A stretch of 28,278 nt of DNA from an uncultured Fretibacterium sp. Lineage in GTDB: Bacteria; Synergistota; Synergistia; Synergistales; Aminobacteriaceae. Under the pieces are notes generated by a model. The model saw nothing but the letters and a program-made list of their open reading frames with translations. It ran no database searches and was not told where the DNA came from. This document shows positions 7,767 to 15,805 of this stretch, piece after piece. The DNA is taken from contig CALCEM010000032.1 in NCBI GenBank assembly GCA_937900285.1, positions 1 to 28,278 of the forward strand, given 5' to 3'. Positions within the stretch are counted from its first letter, which is position 1; each line of letters starts with the position of its first letter. Position numbers and translations under genes: made by a program.

Positions 7767-8984
7767 ATGTTAAGGAGATTTATTTTTATTTTTATCGCAG
7801 GTTTAATAATATTTTTAAATTTAAATTCTGTTTGTTATGCTTCATGGTGGAATTTTTGGGAGAATAATAATAATAAAAATGTTTCATCAAATGATGTTAA
7901 AGCTGAGAGCGGAGAAATTTTGCCGGATTATTTGTCATCGAGCTGGGAAAAATTATCAAGTTCTTTAACTGGTGCTCTTGAACGCCGCGACGGTAATGAA
8001 AATTTACCTGATAAATCATGGTTTGGAGATGATAAAATTTCCAACGCTCAAAAAATTAATAATTTACTCGATCAGGCAGTTTCAATTTTAATACAGGGTG
8101 AAGCAGGGAATTTAAGACGGGACGCGAGCAGATTACGCGAAAAAATTTCAAAATTGGGCACTGAATTAGATGGATTGAGAAATAAAAAAATTACTGCTCC
8201 AGAATCCAGCATGATCCCATTTACATTAACGCGCGAAAAAATTAATAATAGAATCACTGAACTCGAAAACGAAATAAAAAATTATGAAAGCGAGATCGAA
8301 AGTATTAATTTAAAAATAGCTGTTGAGTTAAGAAATTTGGGGCTTGAACTCGATAATAATCAAATCGATATATTATTAAATTCTGTTACGGGTGATGACC
8401 TGTTAAACAATGCCGTAATATTTTCAAATGTAAAACTTGTTGTCGCTAAACTTGAAGAGCTTGCAAAAAATGAAACTAACAACCTCGAAATTAATCGCCG
8501 TTATACAGGAATGTATTTAATTTTGAACGATTTATTAATTTACACGCAGGCAGAACTCATAAAAAAAATTGACGCGGATTATAAGCCAAAATTAAACGCA
8601 GTCATAAAGGAAGCTGAAAATTTACAGCGTGAAGCACTTACGAAGAGCCGTAATAAAAATTATTCTGAATTTCAGCGTAAAAGTTTTTTGTCAAATTCTG
8701 ATGCTAACGGCTTAACGATAAAGGTCGGGAAATTATATTTAGATTTATTAAACTCTCAACGCTCGGTATTAAATGCCAGTTTGAAAAATTTAAAATTAAA
8801 TCGTGATTTAGCTGAAAACACTTACAGAACTGTCAGGAGTTCCGGAGAATTGAGAAATTTAATACACTCCGGGCTTTCGTTGTTTGATAATATAAGCGCG
8901 TTGAGTATGCCTGAGTTAATGCCTTTTGAAAATGCTGCAATGCGTGAAGAATTTGAGGAAATAAATCGCAGGTTAAAAAATTAA
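7767..8984 (+). CDS. Exported coiled-coil protein of unknown function
   Basis: I do not recognise this family. From the ATG at 7767 it is 405 residues. The N terminus is a signal peptide: two arginines, a long Ile/Phe/Leu core, and a likely cleavage site SVCYA|SWW after residue 25. No lipobox is evident. An Asn/Ser-rich linker follows. Most of the remainder is predicted charged helix with heptad character, especially residues about 110-190 (for example NRITELENEIKNYESEIE) and about 255-350. It starts just after the degenerate ABC half-exporter (23 bp) and could be a periplasmic adaptor or an envelope spacer working with it; that is inference from position only. Mrp lies 61 bp downstream. Confidence 0.7.
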   Translation: MLRRFIFIFIAGLIIFLNLNSVCYASWWNFWENNNNKNVSSNDVKAESGEILPDYLSSSWEKLSSSLTGALERRDGNENLPDKSWFGDDKISNAQKINNLLDQAVSILIQGEAGNLRRDASRLREKISKLGTELDGLRNKKITAPESSMIPFTLTREKINNRITELENEIKNYESEIESINLKIAVELRNLGLELDNNQIDILLNSVTGDDLLNNAVIFSNVKLVVAKLEELAKNETNNLEINRRYTGMYLILNDLLIYTQAELIKKIDADYKPKLNAVIKEAENLQREALTKSRNKNYSEFQRKSFLSNSDANGLTIKVGKLYLDLLNSQRSVLNASLKNLKLNRDLAENTYRTVRSSGELRNLIHSGLSLFDNISALSMPELMPFENAAMREEFEEINRRLKN

Positions 8985-9045
8985 AATTAAAATTAAAATT
9001 TAAGTTCGCAAAATTTCAAAATTTGAGGGGGAAAAAATTTTTAAA

Positions 9046-9855
9046 ATGAGCGAATGCAGTCATAATTGCGAAAATTGCAGCTCTAATTGTTCCGGCCATG
9101 AAATACACCCGGAATTTACAGCAGGAAACGCGGGCGTAAAAAATGTAATTGGAATAGTGAGCGGTAAAGGCGGCGTGGGTAAATCTTTAGTTACGTCGTT
9201 GTTAGCTAGTGAGATGCGCAAAAAAAATTATAACGTTTCAATTTTGGACGCTGATATTACTGGGCCATCGATCCCTGAAATTTTTGGGGTGCATGAAAAA
9301 ATATTTTCAGATGGGATTTTAATAAACCCTTTGCAGACTAGAACGGGAATAAAAATAATTTCGATGAATTTATGTTTACCTGAAGAAAATGCTCCGGTGG
9401 TTTGGCGCGGGCCTGTAATAGCTGGAGCAGTAAAACAATTTTGGGAGGAAGTTGACTGGGGCGAAACTGATTATATGTTTATTGACATGCCTCCCGGAAC
9501 TGGTGATGTGCCTTTAACGGTGTTTCAGAGTCTGCCGGTGAAAGGAATAATTATTGTGACGACTCCGCAGGAATTAGTGAGCATGATAGTGAGCAAAGCT
9601 GTAAAAATGGCTGAACTGATGAATATTCCAGTGTTAGGACTAGTAGAGAACATGAGTTATTTTGAATGTCCAGAATGTAAAACGAAGCATTATATTTTTG
9701 GTTCGAGCCATGCCGACGAAACGGGAATAAAAATAATTTCGAGACTGCCATTTAATTCAAAATTTGCGGAGTTATGCGATGCCGGAAAAATTGAGGATTT
9801 TGATGCAGGAAATATGTTAAACGAAATTTTACAGGAAATAATAAAGCTCTCATAA
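9046..9855 (+). CDS. Mrp/ApbC-type Fe-S cluster carrier ATPase
   Basis: The 269-residue P-loop protein is of the Mrp/NBP35 family, which carries Fe-S clusters to target apoproteins in the cytoplasm. The deviant Walker A GKGGVGKS is at 40-47. Family signatures follow: LDADITGPSIP, VVWRGPVIAGA, FIDMPPGTGD and the CPEC pair C208/C211 that holds the bridging cluster. The N terminus carries four extra cysteines, C4, C8, C11 and C15, a short ferredoxin-like cluster recalling the extension of NBP35 but with different spacing. It lacks the DUF59 domain of many bacterial Mrp proteins. GAGGGGG at 9025-9031 is the likely ribosome-binding site. It is the last gene of its strand run and is followed by a terminator. 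Confidence 0.9.
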   Translation: MSECSHNCENCSSNCSGHEIHPEFTAGNAGVKNVIGIVSGKGGVGKSLVTSLLASEMRKKNYNVSILDADITGPSIPEIFGVHEKIFSDGILINPLQTRTGIKIISMNLCLPEENAPVVWRGPVIAGAVKQFWEEVDWGETDYMFIDMPPGTGDVPLTVFQSLPVKGIIIVTTPQELVSMIVSKAVKMAELMNIPVLGLVENMSYFECPECKTKHYIFGSSHADETGIKIISRLPFNSKFAELCDAGKIEDFDAGNMLNEILQEIIKLS

Positions 9856-9875
9856 AATATAAATATAAAAAAATT

Positions 9876-9933
9876 TCCCCCAGTTGCGAAATATAAAAAA
9901 ATTTTTCAGCTGAGGGACTTTATTTTTATTTTT
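9876..9933. terminator. Bidirectional hairpin terminator between mrp and argG
   Basis: TCCCCCAGTTG (9876-9886) pairs with CAGCTGAGGGA (9907-9917) over 11 positions with one mismatch and one G-U pair. T-rich tracts lie on the plus strand to the right (to about 9933) and on the minus strand to the left (9875-9860). It sits between two convergent genes, so it can stop both transcripts. Confidence 0.75.
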
Positions 9934-9944
9934 ATAAAATTTAT

Positions 9945-11177
9945 TTATGCTTCGATCGGGATTTCTGCTTCATCTTGTCTCGGCCATGTTGATGTCCATG
10001 TACGAACAGGCAGACCCCAAATATTTATAAATCCTACGGCAGCAGAATGATCAAAACTATCTCCCTCAGAATATGTCGCTAAATCATGACGGTAAATGCT
10101 TTTATTAGTCTTCATGCCACGCACAACACACTGACCTTTGAATAATCTTAATTTTACAGTGCCGTTTACATATTTTTGTGTATCGTTAATAAATGCGTTG
10201 ATCGCTTCACGTAAAGGCGAAAACCAATAACCTTCGTATGTAAGTTCCGCAAATCTTGTCTCTAATTCGCGTTTTGATTTTAAAACTTGTTTATCGAGCG
10301 TTAACGTTTCAATTGCACGATGTGCCGTTAATAAAACCGTTGAGCCTGGAGTCTCATAACATTCACGAGACTTAAATCCTACAAGCCGATCCTCTATCAT
10401 GTCAATACGTCCTACACCATGACGGCCAGCTATAGCATTTAATTTTAAAATTAATTCGACTCCGTTTAATCTTTCGTTATTTAATTCGATGGGCAAACCA
10501 TTTTCAAATTTTATTTCTACAAATTCCGGAGTGTCTGGACCTTCAATAGGATTTTTTGTCATCTCGTAAGCATCTTCCGGCGGTTCGTTCCAAGGATCTT
10601 CCAACATCCCGCACTCAATCGAACGACCCCATAAATTATCATCTATGCTATAAGGTGAACTCGCTGTAGCTTTAACGGGTATTCCATGTTTTGCGGCGTA
10701 TTCCATTTCTGCTTCACGAGTAAAATGCCAATCACGCACGGGGGCTAAAACTTTTATTTTTGGATTTAAAGCAGTTGCACAAACTTCAATCCTAACTTGA
10801 TCCTGCCCTTTACCCGTGCAGCCATGCGCAACAGCGACAGCACCTTCTTTATTTGCAATATCAATTAAAGTTTTTGCGATCAACGGACGAGACAACGCAG
10901 ATACAAGCGGATAAGTCCCTTGATACATTGCATTAGCCTTCAAAGAATGCCAGACATAATTCTCAACAAAAGTTTTTTTAAGATCAAATATATATGCTTT
11001 AATTGCTCCGCTGTGAAGTGCTTTTGATTTCGCGGCTTGTAAATCGACATCTTTTTGTCCTACATCTGCCGTCATTGTTATTACATCGTATCCTTGTTCG
11101 GTCAGCCACATTACTGCGACTGAAGTATCAAGCCCACCGCTGTAAGCTAAAACGGCTTTTCCTTTTTTTTCAGGCAT
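9945..11177 (-). CDS. argG: Argininosuccinate synthase
   Basis: The 410-residue enzyme joins citrulline and aspartate with ATP to form argininosuccinate, the penultimate step of arginine synthesis. The N-type ATP pyrophosphatase P-loop is AYSGGLDTS (11-19). Other family blocks are present: VAHGCTGKGQDQVR, a SPYSIDDNLWGRSIE region, and the substrate-binding stretch through ECYETPG. Length and collinearity are normal. The ATG is preceded by AAGGA at a fitting distance. It follows the M50 protease gene on the same strand by 73 bp and may be read from that transcript or its own promoter. No other arg gene is in the window. Confidence 0.97.
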   Translation of the reverse strand: MPEKKGKAVLAYSGGLDTSVAVMWLTEQGYDVITMTADVGQKDVDLQAAKSKALHSGAIKAYIFDLKKTFVENYVWHSLKANAMYQGTYPLVSALSRPLIAKTLIDIANKEGAVAVAHGCTGKGQDQVRIEVCATALNPKIKVLAPVRDWHFTREAEMEYAAKHGIPVKATASSPYSIDDNLWGRSIECGMLEDPWNEPPEDAYEMTKNPIEGPDTPEFVEIKFENGLPIELNNERLNGVELILKLNAIAGRHGVGRIDMIEDRLVGFKSRECYETPGSTVLLTAHRAIETLTLDKQVLKSKRELETRFAELTYEGYWFSPLREAINAFINDTQKYVNGTVKLRLFKGQCVVRGMKTNKSIYRHDLATYSEGDSFDHSAAVGFINIWGLPVRTWTSTWPRQDEAEIPIEA

Positions 11178-11250
11178 TTAAATATTTCCTTCTTTCGAGT
11201 TTGTTAAAAATTTTATATTTTATAAAACCCCGTGAATAATAACATAATAA

Positions 11251-11865
11251 TTAATACGGCAATAATTTCCAAAGTAAATTTATAATCGGATCGAAAAATA
11301 TATTTATAATTCCTGTCAACAATAATACAAATAAAATTATTAATCCGTAACGCTCAAGCCAATAATAATATTTCATGTACTTATACGGCAAAAATGCTTC
11401 CAATACTCGCGAACCATCAAGCGGAGGAATCGGAATTAAATTAAATGCCGCTAAACCCATATTTATATTTACCATTTGGCCTATAAAAATTAATCCTGCT
11501 CTACCAGTTAATTTATACCACCATATTCCCAAATATCTTAAAAATAATATTGCTATTACCGCCGTTAAAATATTTCCTGCTATACCTGCCAACGATACAA
11601 TTATTAAATCTAATCTCGGATTTTTAAAATATCTCACGTTGATCGGTACAGGTTTCGCCCAGCCAAATCCTACAAGCAATAACATTAATGTCCCAATTAA
11701 ATCAAAATGTTCAAACGGATTTAATGACAACCTTCCAGAACGTTCAGCAGTCGGATCTCCGCACATCTTCGCTGCTAAACCATGACAAAATTCATGAAAT
11801 GATAATGCCCATAATAATGCAGGTATCGTTAATATTAATTTAATTGGATCGCTTAATAATCTCAA
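11251..11865 (-). CDS. Site-2 protease family (M50) membrane metalloprotease
   Basis: The 204-residue, all-membrane protein is of the compact M50/S2P group. The zinc site HEFCH is at H24, E25 and H28 in the first helix, and the third ligand is D150 in NLIPIPPLDG. About five or six membrane segments are visible and there is no PDZ or CBS domain, so it is the minimal form, distinct from RseP. Such enzymes cut within the membrane; substrates are unknown. The start is TTG. Its ribosome-binding site GGAGGT lies inside the last codons of the AsmA-like gene, and the genes are 1 bp apart, so translation is probably coupled. Confidence 0.9.
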   Translation of the reverse strand: MRLLSDPIKLILTIPALLWALSFHEFCHGLAAKMCGDPTAERSGRLSLNPFEHFDLIGTLMLLLVGFGWAKPVPINVRYFKNPRLDLIIVSLAGIAGNILTAVIAILFLRYLGIWWYKLTGRAGLIFIGQMVNINMGLAAFNLIPIPPLDGSRVLEAFLPYKYMKYYYWLERYGLIILFVLLLTGIINIFFDPIINLLWKLLPY

Positions 11866-11866
11866 T

Positions 11867-13483
11867 TTATTTTTTACCTCCAGAATTTTTTACAACTTTA
11901 TCCGAAATTATTGCATCTCCGAATTTTATTACAGGCTCGGAAATTCTACCGCTTATTTTTAAATCGGCAGGGACATCTCCAATTACCGCATTAATATTTA
12001 TTTCGGGATCATTGGCATATATTGAATTTATTTCACCGGCTGCTGTTATTGGTAGAGCGTTTATTTTTCCGCTCAAAACATCAAATAATAATTTCTCGTC
12101 CGAAATGTTGAACTTTAAAATCATATCCCCAAATTTTTGGCCGAAACATTTAAAATTTTTGCTGTCAATTGAACCCGATAATTTATAATTTTTTAAATTG
12201 CCGTTTAAATTCAAGCTTAAATTAATTTTTCCTTCTGGACGAAAATTTTTTACGTACGGAATAATATTTAAATCTAAATTTATATTCTTAACTGTTACAT
12301 CAAAATCCCGAAGCCCTGCAGTCCCGTATAAATATCCCTGTGAATTATTTAAAATATATTTGCCGTTTATAATTCCTTTATGCGAATTTAATATTTTTAT
12401 TTGCGCTAATATGTCCTTGAAAATTTTCCCGTCATAGGAAATTCTTGGAGCTGAAAATTTTATTAATCCGTTCGAAATATTATTTTTAAGATTGCCGGAA
12501 ATATTTACGCTTAAATTTGAAATTCTGCCCCTCAATTTTGAAAGTTCGGGAATATTTAAAATTTTATCCAAGTCGTTTAAGTTCGCAGGAATATTCTGAA
12601 GCTTTATAAAGTATGACGTGTCTAAACTGTAAACCATTGCGCCATTAATCGGAATGTTTAATAACATGGCTTGAATATTATTTATATTTAAAGACCCGTA
12701 AGAGTATTTTAAATCAGCCTCAAATCTCTCAACAGGTAAACCGGAAATTTTAAAATGTTTGCAATTTACAGAGCCTGAAATTATTGGATTTGAATCGGTG
12801 CCGGTTATATCAATATCAAAATTTGAATAGCCTTTAAAAATATTTTCCGGGAGATTCGTTATTAATTCTGAAATATTTTTTAAATCGAAATCCCTCGCAG
12901 AAATATGAAAATCTATTACTCCGTTATAAAATCCTCCTGTCGCAAATATCTCGGAATTATCAAAATTTATTTGTGCACTCTCAAAATTAAAGCCGTTATT
13001 TTTTGTATTAATTTTTATGATGCCGTCAACCGGAATATTTTTAAATTGTCCAGAAAAATTCATTATTTCATCTTTCACGTTAAATACTGCCTTTGAAATG
13101 TTTATATTAAAATCCGTCCTGAAAATATTAAATTTAAGTTTTAAATTGTTAATGATGACTTTATCAATTTTTAAATTTCCCGTGAACAGTGAAAGCGAAT
13201 CAGCCCTGACATCCATGTACTCGATATTTAAAATATTTTTATCGGTTTCTAATCCGTTAATTACGTAACCTTTTAAGGGATTGCCGGAAATATTTTTTAT
13301 ATTCAGCGACAAATTATAATGCCGTTTAAAATATTCTCCGACCTGCTTTAATAATAAATCATCACCAAAACCTACAATTGAGAGACATAATATTATTATC
13401 GAGAACATTAAAAACGCGCTCATGAAAATTTTTGAAATTATATTTTTGCTCGTCTTTAAAATATTTATCCCCTCCTTAGTCAT
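11867..13483 (-). CDS. AsmA/TamB-like envelope protein
   Basis: The protein has one N-terminal membrane anchor (about 14-38), then about 490 residues of repeated short beta-strand units rich in Asn, Ile, Gly and Lys (phrases such as GRISNLSVNISGNLKNN recur). This is the look of AsmA/TamB/DUF748 proteins, which form beta-groove tubes across the periplasm, some moving lipids. There is no clear C-terminal TamB/DUF490 domain, so the subfamily is open. The start is uncertain: the ATG at 13483 has no upstream ribosome-binding site, while a perfect AAGGAGGGG lies at codons 3-5 and would serve an ATT at 13462. It overlaps in regulation with the divergent C69 gene (117-bp gap). Confidence 0.65.
   Translation of the reverse strand: MTKEGINILKTSKNIISKIFMSAFLMFSIIILCLSIVGFGDDLLLKQVGEYFKRHYNLSLNIKNISGNPLKGYVINGLETDKNILNIEYMDVRADSLSLFTGNLKIDKVIINNLKLKFNIFRTDFNINISKAVFNVKDEIMNFSGQFKNIPVDGIIKINTKNNGFNFESAQINFDNSEIFATGGFYNGVIDFHISARDFDLKNISELITNLPENIFKGYSNFDIDITGTDSNPIISGSVNCKHFKISGLPVERFEADLKYSYGSLNINNIQAMLLNIPINGAMVYSLDTSYFIKLQNIPANLNDLDKILNIPELSKLRGRISNLSVNISGNLKNNISNGLIKFSAPRISYDGKIFKDILAQIKILNSHKGIINGKYILNNSQGYLYGTAGLRDFDVTVKNINLDLNIIPYVKNFRPEGKINLSLNLNGNLKNYKLSGSIDSKNFKCFGQKFGDMILKFNISDEKLLFDVLSGKINALPITAAGEINSIYANDPEININAVIGDVPADLKISGRISEPVIKFGDAIISDKVVKNSGGKK
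13469..13477 (-). promoter_or_regulatory. Shine-Dalgarno placed inside the annotated AsmA-like start
   Basis: AAGGAGGGG lies downstream of the only ATG (13483) and 6-8 bases before an in-frame ATT (13462-13460). No ATG, GTG or TTG lies at a usable distance after it. An anti-SD-like CTCCT upstream of the ATG could also pair with AGGAG around the ATG. Confidence 0.5.
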
Positions 13484-13538
13484 TTGAGGAGTTACGTTAA
13501 AAATATCAGCTTGAATTATAAATTAATAATATATTCTA

Positions 13539-13544
13539 TATAAT
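13539..13544 (+). promoter_or_regulatory. -10 box candidate for the C69 gene
   Basis: TATAAT lies 57 bp before the TTG start, in the 117-bp divergent region. TTGAAT at 13511-13516 resembles a -35 box but the spacing of 22 bp is too long, so only the -10 is proposed. Confidence 0.4.
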
Positions 13545-13585
13545 ACTTTGAATTTTTTATAAATAAAATAATTTTATTTTTCGTT

Positions 13586-13591
13586 AGGGGG
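13586..13591 (+). promoter_or_regulatory. Ribosome-binding site that fixes the TTG start of the C69 gene
   Basis: AGGGGG lies 9 bases before TTG 13601. The alternative ATG at 13613 would remove the catalytic cysteine, so the TTG start is favoured on two grounds. Confidence 0.65.
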
Positions 13592-13600
13592 AATTTTAAA

Positions 13601-15253
13601 TTGCAGGGTTGTATGACAATTTTAGCGGGCCGTAACGCTACAGAATCAGGTCATGTTATAGTCGGCCATAATGAAGATGCTCCGGGAAGATTCGTGATGC
13701 AGACATATTTAAATAAAAGTATTCATCGCGGACAAAATCATAAAATTAAATTTGAAAATGATCTCGCTGAATTAGATTTACCGGAATTTAGATCAAAATT
13801 ATTTTGGTCTGAAGCCAGAACTTACGATCAAAACACTTCATTTTGCGATTTATTTTTAAACGGCAACGGTGTAGTAATTTGTTCAAATAATTGCGCATAT
13901 TCAAAAGAAGATAAACCGGAATTAACTGGCGGAATTGGTTACGGCTTAAGATATTTAACAGCTGAACAGGCAACCAGCGCAAAAAATGCCGTTGAAATTG
14001 CAACGGGCTTAATAAAAAAATACGGTTATGCTTCCAGCGGAAGATCTTACGCATTCGCCGATAAACACGAAATTTATATTTTGCAGGTCGTTCACGGGAA
14101 AAATTTTGCCGTTAAAAAAGTTCCTGATGATGAAATCTGCGTGATCCCAAATCATTTTACGATACATGAGCCGGACGAATTCCCAGAACTTGAAAATTTA
14201 ATTAATTATTCAAAATTACGCGGCTGGTATTCCCAGAGCAATAATAAATTTGATTTCGCGCAAACTTTTCAGGCAGAAGACTCCAAAAACCTGGACAAAA
14301 ATATTTACAGACAATTACGCGCGCTCGAAATTATAAATAAAAATCTTGAATATGATAAATTTAATTTACCGTTCTCAGTTAAGCCCGATAAAAAAATTAA
14401 TTTGGACACGATTAAAAAAATTTTGCGCACTCATTTCGAGAATACAGAATCATTTAATAATAACGGCAACCCGCATTTTAATAAGCCTTTAACCGTTTGT
14501 AATTCCGACACTCTCGAAAGCTCAATAATTGAAATTCGCCACGATGTAGATTTAATAGCCGTTCGTTATGCTTTAGGCAGGCCGTGTAATTCGGTTTATG
14601 TTCCGTTATATTTTGGCATAAATAATCTGCCTGAAGGTTACAGCGATTTAAATCCTGATGAAGCGTTGAAGACACATTTTAAAACCCCGTTATATGAAAT
14701 GGATGCGCGTAATAATTTGTGGTTTAAGTTTATGAAGTTTCAAGCCTGCGCAGATATTTTTTACCCGGATAAAACCGACAAAATTAAATCTGAAATTAAA
14801 CGCCTCGAAGAAAAAATTGAACGTGAATTAAAAATGTTGGGAAATCAAATTAATTTGCGAATGAAAACCGATCCCGATATTTCTCGCGCAATGATGGAAG
14901 GCTCATCAAATTCTTGGATCGCTAGCGTTAAGTCTTGGCTTGAAATCATGTTAAAAGATTTGAAAATTACGGAGCTTGAAAATTTAACGAAAATTGCTCC
15001 CAATAAAAATTTTATTGTAAATATTCCCGGACTAGACCGCGATAAAATTAATTTAACTGAAACAAAATGCGGGCCATCGTTTAAAAATATTTCGGAGTGG
15101 TCCAGCTGCGTTAATATTTCGGATTCAGAACTTGAATTTAATTCCGGCGAATGGACGAAAAATATTACAAAATGTTTGATGGATTTATATTTAAAACTCG
15201 TATTTAAATCCGGCGAAGTTCGTGCGTATTGTCTGAACGCTTACATAAAATAA
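13601..15253 (+). CDS. C69-family dipeptidase (Ntn hydrolase)
   Basis: The 550-residue member of peptidase family C69 (PepD-like) cleaves dipeptides or related amides with an N-terminal nucleophile cysteine. The start reads MQGCMTILAGRNATESG, so C4 would become the N-terminal nucleophile after loss of three residues. The family's GHVIVGHNED segment follows, then SNNCAYSK, GGIGYGLRYL, the SSGRSYAFAD segment and CVIPNHFTI. The C-terminal third has a charged helical stretch (about 400-430). No signal peptide is seen, so it is probably cytoplasmic. Start codon TTG. The thermonuclease gene begins 4 bp after its stop, making a two-gene unit. Fermenters of amino acids often carry several C69 enzymes. 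Confidence 0.88.
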   Translation: MQGCMTILAGRNATESGHVIVGHNEDAPGRFVMQTYLNKSIHRGQNHKIKFENDLAELDLPEFRSKLFWSEARTYDQNTSFCDLFLNGNGVVICSNNCAYSKEDKPELTGGIGYGLRYLTAEQATSAKNAVEIATGLIKKYGYASSGRSYAFADKHEIYILQVVHGKNFAVKKVPDDEICVIPNHFTIHEPDEFPELENLINYSKLRGWYSQSNNKFDFAQTFQAEDSKNLDKNIYRQLRALEIINKNLEYDKFNLPFSVKPDKKINLDTIKKILRTHFENTESFNNNGNPHFNKPLTVCNSDTLESSIIEIRHDVDLIAVRYALGRPCNSVYVPLYFGINNLPEGYSDLNPDEALKTHFKTPLYEMDARNNLWFKFMKFQACADIFYPDKTDKIKSEIKRLEEKIERELKMLGNQINLRMKTDPDISRAMMEGSSNSWIASVKSWLEIMLKDLKITELENLTKIAPNKNFIVNIPGLDRDKINLTETKCGPSFKNISEWSSCVNISDSELEFNSGEWTKNITKCLMDLYLKLVFKSGEVRAYCLNAYIK

Positions 15254-15257
15254 TAAA

Positions 15258-15803
15258 ATGTACGATTTACGAAAATTATCACCGAAGCAATTAATTTTAT
15301 TATTTATAGTCGTATTAGCAATTTATTTCACCGGCTTTAATCCAGCTGACGAAAATAATAACGATAATAATTTTATTTCCGGGACTGTTTCGAGAGTTGT
15401 GGACGGCGATACGTTAATTTTAAATGTTTCCGGCCATGACAGGCGAGTAAGATTATTGGGCGTTGATACTCCGGAGACTGTTCACCCGAAAAAGAAAACT
15501 GAATTTTACGGCCCGGAAGCCAGCAACTTCACGAAAAAAAATTTAACCGGCAAAAAAATCTGGCTCGAATACGACAAAGCTCCCCGCGATAAATATAACA
15601 GACATTTAGCATACATTTGGCTCGTTAAACCTCAAAATATTAATGAAAATTCAATCAGAGATTACATGTTCAACGCAAAATTATTGCTCGGAGGTTACGC
15701 GAAAAAATTAATTATTAAGCCAAATTCAAAATACGCTGATATATTTTCAAAATTCGAACTCGAAGCCAGAAATTTAAAGCGCGGTCTATGGAAAAAAAAT
15801 TAA
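15258..15803 (+). CDS. Membrane-anchored or secreted thermonuclease (SNase fold)
   Basis: The 181-residue staphylococcal nuclease homologue has an N-terminal hydrophobic segment (12-26) that acts as anchor or uncleaved signal, an Asn/Asp linker, then the OB-fold nuclease (about 40-178). The catalytic set is complete: R65 and E73 in VRLLGVDTPE, R115 in DKYNRHLAY, with D49, D51 and D70 as calcium-site acids. It should cut DNA or RNA on the outer face of the inner membrane. It is 4 bp after the C69 gene. It converges on the FtsK-like gene with only 2 bp between stop codons and no hairpin, so transcripts probably overlap. A CGGCCATG octamer lies in it at 15431. Confidence 0.9.
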   Translation: MYDLRKLSPKQLILLFIVVLAIYFTGFNPADENNNDNNFISGTVSRVVDGDTLILNVSGHDRRVRLLGVDTPETVHPKKKTEFYGPEASNFTKKNLTGKKIWLEYDKAPRDKYNRHLAYIWLVKPQNINENSIRDYMFNAKLLLGGYAKKLIIKPNSKYADIFSKFELEARNLKRGLWKKN

Positions 15804-15805
15804 TT

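Noticed and set aside
8985..9045. Repeated AAAATT units and very frequent AAATTT/TTTAAA words in the window as a possible regulatory signal
   Set aside because: The words follow from Lys/Asn/Ile/Leu codons and low G+C in all genes; no fixed position or spacing.
11375..11785. 136-codon plus-strand open frame opposite the M50 protease gene
   Set aside because: The minus strand has the complete HExxH and NPxDG-type zinc sites; the plus frame has none.
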